Source: Phorcus lineatus
Taxonomy: Eukaryota > Mollusca > Gastropoda > Trochida > Trochidae
DNA length: 64,000 bases
Assembly (NCBI GenBank): GCA_921293015.1
Contig: OV121096.1
Span: 9,117,000 to 9,180,999 of the forward strand
Reading direction: 5' to 3'
Each line of letters starts with the position of its first letter. The stretch's first letter is position 1. The notes under the pieces are model-generated. The model saw nothing but the letters and a program-made list of their open reading frames with translations. It was not told where the DNA came from and did no database searches. Positions 47,856 through 61,389 of the stretch are shown in pieces. Made by a program: the position numbers and the translations under genes.

Positions 47856-49204
47856 TTACTGGTATAACTTAGATTGTCTTCTACCCGGGCAACTACGTAT
47901 TAGAAAAATTGAAACAATTTCGATGACAGGCAGATTCTCCTTCTGTTGTATTGGCATGTCAACAAAGCAAAGTTAATTCAGTGCATGACGTTTGCTACAT
48001 GTAACAATATGCATATCACACAAGAAGTATTTATTCTGAAGCCCTTGTGATAATCCGTGGTCGTGAATCAATACTTTTACATGAGGACTGCTTTGTGTTG
48101 CTGTGTGGAAAATGAATCAATTGATTGGAAACATGATCTTGATAGATTGTTTGTTATGAAGATATTCTCCAATTACAGCTTATCTATGCTTGTAATGATT
48201 TCACAGAGCGACAAGGTCGAACCAAGCCCTTCCCTGGATATCCTATAATCGAAATCATGCTGTCCTTTTCATTTCTTAAACTTTGCTATTCAAGAATTTT
48301 TTTTCACTCTGAATTCAACTGTGAAAGGGCAAATTATTGTAATTGGAATAAGTTGTAATTAAAAAAAAATAACCGATCTTTTTGATAGATTAGCCAAAAT
48401 GATAATATGAATAATATTCAATTTTTTATATTTTGTTAAAAAATTTATCACAAAGTATTTCCATTTCATCGATTCCCAAAGCAAAATGGACTCTGATGAA
48501 ATCTACCTTTCTCAAAAGGCACCAAACGAGGCAATTTGACTTTCAGAAATTTGTCATCAACCCAGTTTTTGTTTCACCTCCCCTGACCGCTATTGTTTGT
48601 GTTTTGCTCTCCATCAAGATACCACTTTATCCCGTGAGATCTCGCAGCCTCTCCGCCACATACACATCACAGTCGTAAAGTTAAGTTTGTTTAGCAGTGT
48701 TTACCATACCTACAGCTGATGGAGATGATTAAACACCTAGCCTTTTTGCGGAATAAAAAATTTGTATTTCCAAAAAAACCCATAACACCTCAGGCACATG
48801 GTTTATCTTAAAGCTATCATAAAAACAAGTAGTTTTATCAAAGATGGTTCCGCTAGTATCTGCTAAATAGCATGCTTGTCTGCCAACCCAAACATTCACC
48901 TTGAGCTTTTTTAATGCTTGATAACTTTTTTTTCGCCCCTTTTTGCATGATTCAAAGCATTTCAGCTATTTTCGAAACATTGTATTAAAAAAGAGTGGCC
49001 CAGAGAGAAAATGGATTGTCATTGACCCTCTGACCACAGTTGATTCCTACCAAACTGTCGTGTGTTTACAGAAAAAAAACACTCATTCAGAGGTTTTTTT
49101 GTTCCTACTATCAACTTGGTAATCTATATGATTGTTTATCAAATTCAGAAGTGAATATGTGAATTTATTTGTTGGTTTAGGAGATCATGATTTGGTCATA
49201 ATGC

Positions 49205-49600
49205 ATGTTTAAGGATTGGATGAGTGGATGGGCGGATAGGTGATTAAATGGATAGATGTATAGGTGAGTGGATGAATGGATGGATGGGAATATTTATGGA
49301 ATGATTGATGGATGGATGATGGATTGGTAGACAGATGGGTGAGTGGATGAATGGATAGTGGATAGGTGACTGGATGAATGGTGAATAGGTGGGTGGATAG
49401 GTGAGTGGATAGGTGAGTGGATAGATTCAAGGATTGGTGGATGGGTGAGTGGATGGATGGGTGAGTGGATGAATTGATGGATTTGTAGGTGGATGAATGG
49501 ATGGTGGATGGGTTAGTGGATGAATGAATGGATGGTGGAGGTGTGTATAGATGGATTGATGGATGGGTGAGGGAATTATGGATGAATGGATAGTTGAATA
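49205..49600 (+). repeat. GGAT/GATG-type low-complexity satellite
   Basis: About 400 bp of imperfect 4-bp-based repeats (GGATGGATGAGTGGATGAAT and similar), with decayed traces to about 49780. Translation of the minus strand gives a Ser-Thr-His-Pro repeat that is not a gene. Confidence 0.9.
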
Positions 49601-50594
49601 GTATTTAATGTTTAAATGATGAGTAGATAAATATATTTACAAATTGATAGAGGATAAATCGGCTGAAGTATGAACAGATTGTTCTATAAATGGATAGGTT
49701 GAGTAAAGTGTGAATGATTTACCAGGCCAAAGGAATTGATGGACTGACCTCAGGATGGATAGAAAGATGATGAGATGAATGAAAAATTTGGCTGGTCTGA
49801 AGTGTATCTCTCTGAATCTTCATTTATAAACATGCTTTGTATGGATTTTAGAACAAATTTGATTGATTTTATAAAACTTAAAAAACATTTTTATTTTACA
49901 ACATAGGTTTTACAATTTAGCTACCTTATTACTAACTGCCAAATTTATCTGACTGGCCAAATCACAGAAATCCAACTCATGTACATTGAGGAAATATTGG
50001 CTATCGAGTAATAATTGAATTTTTATTTCAAATCTAAATATTGCCCCGGGAACTTGATATTCAAGCCTGGTTGTGAACTAGAAGGGATGTTTCTATAAGT
50101 CAAGATCCACTTCAATCCCTTCAACATTTCAAGTGTCCGTCATAATTATTGACTCTAGCCAATCAATATCTAGCATTTCCTGTTTGATATGAAGCATTAC
50201 CACACATGAGATATGCCAAGGATGTTCATTATTTCACTGTTTATTTTGAGTGGGAGGGAACAAAAAATATGAAATGAAGCTTTATTCCTGAAGCTTCACA
50301 TATCACCTTTTCCAATGATTTTTTATTTCATTAATGAGATGGATTTTGAATAGGATTTCAATCCTAATAATTTGTAAATATTGATGGATTATCATTTATC
50401 CTGGTTCCAGCGTATGCAAAGGAATAACACTTTGAAGTTATAGTTTGTGAGTGGGGAAGTGCTTGTCATGATGAATAGGATGTTTATTCCCTAAATGCTA
50501 AATACTATATGGGATCAAAGAAATGATAATCATCAATATTTGAAATCATTTTCAAACATAAGTTTTTTTTATCAATATTAGGAACGACCATTAG

Positions 50595-50905
50595 ATGTCC
50601 ATGTTTTAAAGGGACAGTAGCATTTATTTTTAATGAATAAAGTTATCTCACAAAGATAAGAATAAATGTTCCCATTTGCAAGACAGTGTCACTTAATCAA
50701 AAGAAACAGTTTTAAGATTAACAACCCTTGATTGCCATGCCATTTCATTTCCCCAAATTATTCAAAGGCGCTCACACAAAAATGGCCTCTGGCAGTAGTT
50801 TTTGCTCGATATTCAATTATTTCCTCTACGACTATGAATGATCAGGTTGGGTAATGATATAATAATTGGACCCTCAGAAGATGTGGCATAAACTAATGTT
50901 GAAAG
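50595..50905 (+). repeat. Dispersed repeat with TTAAAGGGACAG left end
   Basis: Left end TTTAAAGGGACAGTAGCATT. The middle shares CACACAAAAATGGCCTCTGG and ATTATTTCCTCTACGACTAT with the copies at 27700 and 30960. The right end is diverged (GTTGAAAGGGA). Confidence 0.55.
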
Positions 50906-52565
50906 GGAAAAATTTGAAGAAATAAATTTATCATAAAACTTGCTGCTGCCTCTTAATTTAAATGCGTGTATTTGTTTTGTTTTTCTTGTTTACAAGGTGA
51001 ACACTTGGTCTGTTGAAGTAATGAATTCCTAGCAATTCTAAGTGTCCAGTTTACAGGATAGGCAACTCCTGTATATATGGGCTTAGTTGCAGATTGACTT
51101 GACTTATATTCAGTCTCTGAAATTAATTCTCAATAACAATAATTTCATGAAATACAGGAAAGGAGCCTCATAGACTTGTTTTCCAAGAGGTTATGTTGAG
51201 GTCAGAATATCATTAACTGCAGTCTGTGTGTTAGACTTCAGATTGGTCTCAGATTTGCTAAATGATAGGCTTAATTTCCAAGAATTTCCTGAATGGAAGG
51301 TAAAGGGTTAAGGATAGTGATATCCTGGCTATGGTTGAATGAGGATCTTAATTAGTTTTTTAGTAAAGTAATAATTTTGATTGTGTATAAATAATTTATC
51401 ATAAATTTATTCACATTTGATCAAGGTCATACTCGACTGTTGTGAAAATGAATATGGGCATGAAACAGGAAATGAAGCTCAAATTTGTGGAGGAAATGTT
51501 CATTGAACATGCCTATTTTGAGTTATATGTTTTGTTACTAATTACAAGCTGTTTTTCTTTCATCATTACAGTTGGCTCAAATCAATAACATCTGAATATA
51601 TGATAAATGACCAGTTGCATATATCACATAAAATCAGCATCTATTTTTTTTTTATTATGAATGTTTAATCTTTTAATTGATAATAAAATACTTAAATTTC
51701 TTAGATTCTTTACTTATTTTTTTAATATCTTCTCATCAAGTTCTGTTATTCAACAACATAATGAAATTGAAATTATCACTAATCCAAATAACTGGAAATT
51801 TTGAAATTTTGTGACGGTAGAATTGGCAAGAAACTAAATGATATCTTTTTATTTTGTAATACTGACTACATGTTGTACATGTAATAAGAATGATAAAGTT
51901 ATTCTTGTTAACTCACTGATTGATGGATAAAAAAACTTTTTTTAATTGAATTAATCTTTACTTTGATAGATGAAATATTACCAATTAACAAAGCGAATGT
52001 TATAAAACACATGTCAAGATATTTTAGAATATCCTATCATTTAATCAAATACTGAAGTAAATATAAATCATTAATTATCATAATCCATGGAATTGGACAC
52101 TTATTTTGCCAAAATCAAATAATCAATTAATAACAAAAGGAATGTCCAAACTGTCTAAAGTACAATTTATCTCTCAAAATGGATAGATTGTTTTACTTCA
52201 ATGAAATAATTAAGAAAAAAACCCAAAAACATCCAATCTGTCAAAAAGACTTAACTTAGGACTCAACATTAAAACTTTTTAAAACAATTTGTCCTTTATG
52301 AAATGATTAAGTTAAAAGAATGTCTAAACTTTCAAAAGTACCAACTAGCTCTCAAAATCAATAGATTGTATTACTTCAGTGAATTATTAAGGGAAAGAAA
52401 AAAAGACGCATACAAAGTGTCAATAAGAGAATTATTAATAACTCAACAAATAAAATCTTAACAACAACTTTGCTTTAATGTAATGATTAAGTAATCAAAA
52501 TAACATCCAAACTGTGAATAACCAATTTAGCACTCAACAAATAAAGACCAATAAAACTACTTTAC
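50906..52565. other. Intergenic AT-rich sequence, nothing recognised
   Basis: No coding or RNA signal seen. From 52080 to 52560 loosely repeated segments occur (ATGAAATAATTAAG, TCTCAAAATGGATAGATTG and variants), suggesting an old degenerate duplication. Confidence 0.4.
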
Positions 52566-52760
52566 CTTAGAATAGGATAGGCAGGTGCAAGGCAGAGTAT
52601 AAGCGGATTAGGAATCTCAGTCACTATCCAACAGAGTCTATCATAGACAGCCTACGTATTCCACCAGTTGATCCGATCAGCATCAACACACAACTGTTCC
52701 AGTGTAAAGCTGCAGCTGTGGTTTCTAGTTCCTGAGCCTGCCACCAGGTGGCAGCAGCAA
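52566..52760 (-). other. Candidate distal noncoding first exon (possibly of the GPCR)
   Basis: A GC-richer stretch ends on the minus strand with a good donor, CTATTCTAAG then GTAAAGT (52566/52565). The GPCR has a spliced 5' UTR and no other candidate first exon was noticed. The link would need a 15.7-kb intron, so this is weak. Confidence 0.2.
52741..52754 (+). promoter_or_regulatory. CTCF-type binding motif
   Basis: CCACCAGGTGGCAG matches every position of the vertebrate/bilaterian CTCF core (CCASYAGRKGGCRS). It sits at the centre of a 450-bp GC-richer island in otherwise AT-rich DNA. Confidence 0.5.
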
Positions 52761-53821
52761 TGACTTAAAGACGTTGGCCAGTCGTGTTGCGCGACTCTGC
52801 CCATTTGTCCCTTCTCCTGTTAAATCCCTACCTTGTTCAATTTCCATCTTGTTCTGGCTAACCCTGATCATGCCTAATCTCTCGTCTGTCCATATGTGCC
52901 TCTCCCTGCTTCCGATTGATTCCTCATCAGTCGTGTCGTTTTTGTTGGATCATCTCTCGTTAAGTCGTCAAATGTCTGAAAGGTGTCGGCTGTGACTCTG
53001 CGCCCTTGTGGTGACTTGTCGTGTAAATGAGTTTGGTTTGGTGGGAGTGTAAAAATGCTTTTGATATTGAGTTGTATAAAGTTACTTGATTAAACACATC
53101 TAACTTTGCAAACAGTTGATTACATGACATTTAGTGAATAGGAGTTGTATGGTTTCCCAATCACATCGAGTTCTGCTGATAATGCATTTTGTATGTTGTA
53201 GGAGAGAATTGAGAGTTGATCTAAATTTGAAGTGCGAGACGATTGTCATGTTAATAATATACTTGTGGAGATTGTTCTTGCTTTGATGGTAGTTTGGAAT
53301 TTGTGTAACAAATCTTACAAACTTCCTTTAATAGTAGTTGTACATTTTAGCATTGATGTTCAATTAGGTTTAACTTAAATCTATATCTTGAAAATGGATG
53401 AATAGCAAAGTTTCCTTGTCAACTTTCTGTTCTCAATAACCTTGTAGTGTCAGGTCAAGGAATTTTGAAGGGGAGGAGGGGGGAAGGGGGCACCCTTTTT
53501 GCAAGCTATTTAAAAAAATTAAAATCTCAACCCCCCACAGAATGGTGACTTTTGTCCGTATAAGCATTGTTCACTTATCATATTCCTCAAATCATCACAA
53601 TCCCGCCATCCTTTGTTGTAAGGACTAACAGGGACCGAAATTAAATTTATGCTTGAGCTCAAATTGGTTAAGTGAAAGGAAAGGAGTCCAAGTTCAGTAC
53701 ACAACCTAGACTGCAGGAAAACTAAAAGGATCCTTTTGAAAATAAGCTGTAATGAAAATGTATTTGTAAAAAAATCACTAAAATGATGAAGGAAAATCCT
53801 TTGAGAGAGTATGAATATATA
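52761..53821. other. GC-richer island edge, then AT-rich intergenic sequence
   Basis: 52760-53030 is visibly richer in GC and CpG than its flanks, but without a convincing reading frame. G-rich and C-rich tracts near 53470-53540 may be a decayed MITE. Confidence 0.4.
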
Positions 53822-53934
53822 CTGGACAAAAATAGTTAGGGATATACACAATTTGTATAACTTTGATTATTCCTTGATATACTGTTAAGATATCAATCAT
53901 ATAAATGTCATAGTCCCTAACATTTTTAGTCCAG
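53822..53934. mobile_element. Small mariner-like MITE
   Basis: 113 bp with inverted ends CTGGACAAAAATAGTTAGGG and CCCTAACATTTTTAGTCCAG. TA precedes the left end (53820-53821); the right flank is GA, so the duplication is decayed on one side. Confidence 0.7.
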
Positions 53935-56900
53935 GATGTATGATTGAATCTTAAAATTGTTTCAATTATTGAAAGGTGGTTAGAATTTGGTATTTCAAGT
54001 TAAAGCCAAAATATTATTGATTAAAATTGTGTTTAAACGAAAGCAAAATTTTTTCCATTCCTTGCCTCTTTATCAAGTTGGTAATTCAGTCTTTATTTTC
54101 TTTCTTTCTTTTTTAAAATTTTTTTATTCCACATTTTTTTTGTGCACATACGAATACAAATATTCATTCACATAGTTCATTCATAGTTACATATTGGATG
54201 ATGGATATAGGGTACAATTGGTATTGAGCATCGTCTTTTTAAATCTTTTTTTCTATGGACAAAAGGCAAGACAATTGACTAAGTGAACAAGTGGTGACAA
54301 CTTGACCAAAATTTAACAAACTTTATTTTCTTTTTTATATGCAAGGGACAGTCAAGGAACGTTGTCCATCCAAAGTGTCATCCAAAATGTTTTGTCTGGT
54401 ATAAAATGATCTAGATGAAGTTAATAATCAACATTATTGTTTTCATAGTAAACTCCACTTAACTGAAAACGTTATGCACTATGTCAGAGACTGGACATGT
54501 AGTATGCAGAACCGAAAGCCAATTACTTCAGTTAATGAACTAATGTTCTTATGAACCGGTTCACCCTAATGGCTCTTCTTAGATGTTGAAGTTTGTAATT
54601 CAAATACTCTACACAATCCCGACTGAGATATCATGCACAAAATGTATCTTTTTGTATGCATCAGCATTCATTTTGATATATTTGAGACTAAGGGCTCCAG
54701 AAAATTGTCTCCGCCTCTTTGGATATCAATTTCTTTGTAAAAGATTTACAAATTGTATCCTGAAACAGTGTATATAGACAAACAGTTGTGGCCAATTGAG
54801 ACATTTTCAATCTATACGAAGAGCGCTTTCCCTTATTGAGAGGAATCTTATTGTATTATCATCTTATTTTCTGTAATTTCTGTTATTTTTGGTAGGTCTT
54901 CACTGTTTTCTTTAACACTCAGAGGAAAATTTGATCAAATTTGTTGTTCATAAAAAGAAGATTATGAACAAATTTGGAGGAGAGCCTACCCTTTTCATTA
55001 TTTAAATGATATATGTCATCTGTGAACGTGATTAAGCATTTATGTGGAATCGGTCCTGCCACATCGATGCTCAATTCACAAGAATTACAACTGGGTTGCC
55101 GAGGGCTTATGATGGTCTGACAAACTGATACAAATCATCTCTGGACTTTTCATCAGAACAATATCTACCAAATAGAATCTCACCCTTGTGTCTTCTTATA
55201 CTTTTTTGTATATATATTCAACCCTCGTTGATTAAAGTAGAAATATTCTCAGCAAATCTAGAATCTTTGTAGCTTAATATCTTGATATCAGGAGAAACCA
55301 GGGGAAGATTCGCTATACAACATATTGTAACTTTGAGTATCATGTAGTATCATATGTTATTGTGTCAATTGTATCGTTTGCTTAACGAGAGCAATAGAAG
55401 GTGCTGCAACTTCAACAAAAGGTATGATCTTGTGAATGTACACCATTTGTAGACCGTCATGCTGTGAAATAAAGCTAAAGGAACTCATTATAGATATCAC
55501 AGCACTCGATTATCACCCTGCCTACAGGTAAGTAATTGATATGTAACTAGTGATACCAAAAGTAATGCTTTCACGATAAGGTCAATTCTGTGATGTATTT
55601 ATATTGAAAATATCATTTTTAGACATGGATATATGGAACTCTTCTCTTGACTTGTTTTCACGTGTTAACTTAATATGGTTGATATTTATTTTTGCATTTG
55701 AACTATATTTTATTGCAGTTATCTTGTGTAGCCTGTTTTGAGTGTGCAAGATTTCCAACTTGATAAGGTATCATGATATGCTAAATTTCTTCATGAAAGT
55801 AAAAAAGAGGTTGGTTTTATTATCAAAAATAATTTCTGCCACAGATAAAGGAAGATAATCTTTAAAGCTATCTATTATAGTTTCTCATCTCAGATGTACA
55901 TTCAAACATGTACAGAAACAAATTATTCACACAAACATTCTGGAGTTGATTCAGAAATTTTAAAAGGGAATGGTAGAGAATTACCATTAGCAGTTTTCAT
56001 AAATTTTACTACACATTTTTTTCAAATCGGTTGGTTTCAACCTCATTATGCTTTTAAGCCCCCTGAAGATAAAAAAGCCTGATAAGCTACATAGCCAATG
56101 CCTCGATATTATTTTCGATATTCATAGATGAATTTGTACACCAGGGCCTTAATTGTGTTTGTATCAGAATATTTAGAGTTAATGTTCCCATTAAAATGTT
56201 TATAGTCATGGTTTTATAGAACTATTCAAACCCTTGGATATTGATGTGACAGCTGTTTTCATATTATCAAACTAATTTACATCCTTCAAACTAAAATGAA
56301 TTATCATTCATTCATTGTGTTGAGTATAATCCAAAACTCTTAAAACAGCACTTGTTGCAACAGATGTATGAATGAAGATATGTTTTGTTCAATGAAATTA
56401 ATACAAGTTTTAATTTATCATGTCCACTATTGAAACCTCTGACAAGAGAAAATATTTGAAATATATTTAAATCATTGATAATTGAGAAATTCTGTACATG
56501 GCTGACAGATATGATATCACCCATATCAGCTTATGGGATACATTTTTTAAATTTATATTCTGTATGTAGGCTATTTTAATGTAATCTTTCAAATAGTAGG
56601 CATGTAATTGTACATAATAATATTAATTTTTAATCAACCTTCTCAGTTTTACAATAGTCAAAAAGAACTAATTCATTAAAAAAAATTTACACAAAGTTAA
56701 CATTTAAAAGAAAAGAAATTGTCAACAAAAAAACATGTATGGTCCACGACATATTTATTTGCTTTGAAATGATGTAACACATTTACTTGATACCGTCTAT
56801 TGGATCTTTTAAATTCATAAATTAACCTCGTTAGTGTCTGCATTGAAGGATATTCCACTCCAGTCCAGTCTTGCTGTCGTTGTTTATCTCCGGTGTTGAA

Positions 56901-58036
56901 TGTCTTATAGGAAGTAACTAAAAATATCTGACTATTAATACGTTATTACGTATTTTTGTTATGCATTGTCTTGGGTAAAACTAAAGGTTTTCCGCTATGA
57001 AGGCGGATGTGATAAATGTAATATTGGGGCGTTAATTTCCTGGTGAAGAGTTTGCAAATAAACTGAAGTTTATTTTGATGCGATAGATGATTTTTTTCTT
57101 AGAAAAACATAAGCAGATACTGATACGGGAACCTAGCTGTTAAGAATATTCAAACTAAAAATATTCCAGGCATCAGAGCTCCGTTTTTGAATTTTACAAA
57201 TATTTTTTCATCTGTTCAATGTCATATAAAAAAATGTGTACAAAACAATAAAAGGTTAAACTTGACCTATTAGACTTTTAAAAGATTTTCCTTTTAAAAT
57301 ATTGAATGCAACTGATGTGCCATGTTAATCTTTTTTTTAAATAGAATACAGCTTTATTATATATATATATCTTGGTCACAACATATATACATGAAAAAAC
57401 TATATCAAAGTGTGATAAAATAAGTACTAATTTTACATGTAAATCTTCTTCTAAGATGCATATTCATATTACTTCTGTCGTATACACAAATTGGTCTACT
57501 CCATCCTTCATTTGATATTATCTTTAATAAGGATGCCTTGAGATTAGAGGTTATCTCTTCGTGGTTATTAATTCTTATAGAATCAGATTGTGGTGAGGTT
57601 AGGGCTAGTTAGCACATGAAACCGATTACTGCCACGCTTAATCTGAACCATATTTATTCAAACTGTTGAAATTATCCTAATTGTACAGAGAAAAGCTGTT
57701 GACTTGAAAGATTTATTCAAATCGTCCTTTTTGAGTTGGCCATGTTCATCTCAGTGAGACACATAGAATTTAAATTCAGGTAATGTTGGAAAATCTAAGC
57801 TGCACAATTGCTAATTTGTATTTTGGAGATAAATTGGTGAATAATGGAATTTCATTAACTTTATCATTTTAAACTTTATTAAATTCACTTTATGCTCACT
57901 TCATACAGTGTGCATTGCTGTAATTCATGTCAGCAAATCAATTCATTATCATGTTCGTTAAAAATGTTTAGAATGTTTAATTTTGAATTTAACAATTCTC
58001 AATTAATGTATATGAGTTCTCTTATCATAATCCTTA
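53935..58036. other. Intergenic AT-rich sequence
   Basis: No gene recognised. A short (TA)n run lies at 57358-57371. A segment near 54685-54740 (GGGCTCCAGAAAATTGTCTC) resembles the interior of the ACAGGGGTAGCTC MITE family. Confidence 0.4.
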
Positions 58037-58611
58037 TTAAAGTCATAGTCTCATTTTTGCAAGGCAAATTGTAATGCACGCCGGAAAATAGTTTATCACT
58101 CACAGAAATATTTCCCCTGACATTTACAACAATTTTCAGAAATTTGTGTGCATTCTAGCCCTCAATAATGAAGTTCAAAACACCCTACCCTATGTCTTTT
58201 GCGAGCATTAGTACTTACCACGTGATTTCACTAAGGTCTTGACGTGGAACACATGAAATTTCTCAGCTAAATATCCAATGAATCTAGCCAATAGCTTACC
58301 TTTTTTCAAATACAGAAATAACAAAAAGGTGGTAAACTCAATGAAGAATGCGTCTGTCATACGTATCGGCGCTGCAATTACTAGATTTCAGGTATTTCGT
58401 ACTCGCGATGGGATTGCACTTGATTCGGTACCTCATTGGTCTGAAACCGCATACGACAAAAAGCAGCGTCTTCCTAAACTTTAAAACGGGCATAAAAATG
58501 AAAATCTTTGCAGACGTGACAGAAAATATTTGTGTAAGTGATCAGATTTTTGCTGGTGAAGAATAATTAGCCCAGTTTGGTTGCTTTACAAAATTGAGAC
58601 TATGACTTTAA
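58037..58611. mobile_element. MITE, TTAA-type with AAAGTCATAGTCTCA ends (copy 1)
   Basis: TTAA at both borders. The left end TTAAAGTCATAGTCTCATTT is mirrored at the right by AATTGAGACTATGACTTTAA, and the inverted repeat continues through GCAAGGCAA / TTGCTTTAC (about 28 bp). Copies at 61726-62048 and 62334-62897 share the interior. An internal 68-72-codon frame is not preserved as a protein across copies. Confidence 0.8.
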
Positions 58612-59600
58612 AGAAGTTAAGTTTTTTAAACCTTAAAGTTAAATGTTTTCACTAAATATTATTAGCATTGAGAAGTATAAGGCATATCATATAATGTCCT
58701 TGGATGTAAACTCTTATCCACTGCGTGAGCCAAAAAAAATATTATTTCAAATTTTGAATCTGACTGACAACAATTAGTGTGTGACTGCAACTCTAAACCA
58801 TCATACCTTTCTTTCCTCTTGACAAGTCACTGTCAAGAATGGTTTGCAAATGTTAAAAGCCCTAGCAAAAGTGATGACTATCAACAATTACTATGAACAA
58901 TTACTCACAAAGGTCAATCGCTTATACAAGAAAACTTGATACAAACAAGATAATCCTCAGTTTGGGAGAACACATCTGCCTGTATTAATACAAGACGGAA
59001 CACTGGAAGTAGACATTGTAAATCCAAGCTTCACTATTCATTCTGGGGAAAGAGAGTCATACAGGGTTACCCATTTAGCCTGTGGCTCTTAGTGGCTTTT
59101 GCTGAGATTTTGTTGACGTCAGATGTTATTCACTGGATTTTCTAGCTGGTCAGCGATGCTTTTAAAGCTAGATTGCTAATTGTGGATAATCGCCGTGATG
59201 GAGATGGTGGTCAGTGATCGCCTCAAGTTAAGTGGTCAATTTACATAAACGACGGAAATGTGTCTCAGCGCTCAATCTTCCTCTCTCTTAGATTGCCTGG
59301 AATATAACAAAGGACTTGTATAGAATGAAGGTTAGAAGTGGAAAGAAATTCTTTTTAATGGATGAATTTTTTTTAATAGATTCAGTTAATTTTTGTCCAA
59401 TTTTTCACACATCTTCAAATAAGAAATATATATAATTGATATTAAATGTTTTGTATTGTCATGGTTTAAAACAGGGTTTGACTGGTGGTTCAACAAGAGG
59501 AAAGGTTAAAACAGATATAAATTCATTTAGCACATTATGACTAGACAATGAAAATGACAATTTTTAAAATTAGAATATCAAGTGCCAGGACTGCTAATTT
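58612..59600. other. Intergenic sequence, nothing recognised
   Basis: No exon, RNA or repeat identified. Confidence 0.4.
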
Positions 59601-59604
59601 GCTG

Positions 59605-59817
59605 TACATCGAATCACGCCAGGGGCCAGCAACTTTGTCTGCAGTAGAGAACTGTTCTACACGCAGTAAGGTTTGCTTGCAGGTTTCACCGCAATACATA
59701 GCCACAATGGTGTTGCGGGCTTACTCCCTGCATGATACTAGCAGCTGCGATATAAGTGAAATACTCTTGAAAGCTGTGTTAAACCCCATATCACCTCACC
59801 TTCACCTTGTTGCATAG
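59605..59817 (+). mobile_element. tRNA-derived SINE (copy 2)
   Basis: Opposite orientation to 13911-14235. Shares CTGCAGTAGAGAACTGTTCT, TTTCACCGCAATACATAGCC inverted, and the AAACCCCATATCACCTCACC tail. The internal body between CAGTAAGGTTTG and GCAGGTTTCACC is about 60 bp shorter than in copy 1, so the copies differ by a deletion. The B-box has decayed (ATCGAATCACGCC). Confidence 0.7.
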
Positions 59818-60885
59818 CCAGTGAAGTGACATGGGTTTTCTCCTGACCATTTTTGTAAATAGTGTTATGAAAATGAAAAAGTTTAGTAGGCAAGTGTTTG
59901 TCCTCAAATATACAAGGTATAGCTTACATGGGTTATCTTAAAGATATTAGGATCTTTGAAAGATTTTACTGATGTAAAAGAAAGAATAGAAATAGCAAAG
60001 CGTCAATATATATATTGTTAAAAACAATAGATATTTTATATGCTATATACAGTTTTTATTTCCAATAGATGATTAACTTTACATAATACATTTTCCTTTC
60101 TATAGTTGTTCAAGACTTAAAGTTCTTTAATTTTCTTGCAATGTTCTTCACAAAATAAAAATAATAAAATGATAAAACAAGTGTTTCTCATGTGAATATA
60201 TTACCACAATCTCCTCACAGAATCAAAATGGATCCAAATCTCAAAATATTACAATCAGTTAACCCATAAAATTGGTGGCAAGAAAAACAAATATAATTAC
60301 AATTGAAGAGGAATCATTTTGACAGGAGGTCAAGACAAGGTTGTTTGTTGAGTCTTTACTTGTTCTTTACTTCCAGCTATTAATGCCAGTTTTATCATGC
60401 CTTCAAGATCAATAAGTCAGCCGAGATTGCTGTTTAAGAGAAGTTTCAACACATTTCACACCAGGAACTTGAGTATCTACTTTATCATGTTATTTTCCTG
60501 GACATAATTGAATTTTCAATCCTTAAACATTTCTTTGGAGAAGGTTTGACAGGCAAAACATTAAGCTTTGATTGAATCAGGTTTTTTGTAATGTTTAACT
60601 AGCATTTCATTATAACTTTTAAATCTTATCTGTTTAATCGTTGGTGAAAGTCTGTCCATATGAATTTTAAAGCCACTATAGCAAGCATTTTAACACTCAA
60701 ATTGGCTATTTTAAGGCGTATCAGGACAGCAAAGACACTCATTTTATGTCTCTTTTGATGCAATAAAATATGTATTATTATTTATAATGGACCTGCAATT
60801 GATAGTGAAAACATTTAGACAGTTAAAGTCAGCCCAGAGACATAAAAAATCTTATGTCAATTGTGCATCAAACGATTTAATATGG

Positions 60886-60958
60886 ACTAAGGAAGACAAG
60901 GAATTTTATGGATAATTAACTTCTTTATCTATCCATAAAATTCCTTATCTTCCTTATA
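60886..60958 (-). repeat. Near-perfect hairpin, 29-bp arms, 15-nt loop
   Basis: Arms 60886-60914 and 60930-60958 are inverse of each other except at three positions (two at the base, one internal). The internal mismatch would be a G.U pair in a minus-strand RNA. Size and shape resemble an animal pre-miRNA or a minimal fold-back MITE. Confidence 0.6.
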
Positions 60959-61009
60959 CTGACAACTTCAAGAATGCCACTCACACAGCTTAGTAAAGAC
61001 TGTTCTGAA

Positions 61010-61389
61010 CTTGAAATGTGTACAGCTTTGAATTTACCTTAATCACTAACTGAAAACAAAGGATGAGATGTTGTTTATTAAGGCAATCCTGAAACTTAAC
61101 TGATTTCATAAATACAATATTAGCATTGCTGTTGATTAACCAAAGAGCTCTGGATTTTTTGCACTTTTTTTGGATAAAAAGCAAAGATCTATTTCACTTT
61201 AAAAATTTACTGTAAATACTTCCGGTCTTATCGAATTGACTTAATAACCTGATCACATGCTCATATATTTGCTAGATACCTTTAGATTATAGATTACCTG
61301 ATTGTGGGTCATTAAATGTTGAGAGATATGCATTACCTGTGCATTGGATGTAAATAAAGTTATATTGGTGTGTGCTGTAGTGCCTTTAA
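61010..61389. mobile_element. Partial TTAA-type MITE (family of 13152-13741)
   Basis: Shares TGTACAGCTTTGAA, AACAAAGGATGAGATGTTG and the right end GTAGTGCCTTTAA (TTAA at 61386-61389) with the element at 13152-13741. The left end was not found. Confidence 0.55.

Noticed and set aside
49209-49430. Ser/Thr/His/Pro repeat frame on the - strand
   Set aside because: It is the translation of the GGAT-type satellite.
59548-59817. 89-codon frame on the + strand
   Set aside because: It lies within the SINE copy at 59605-59817.
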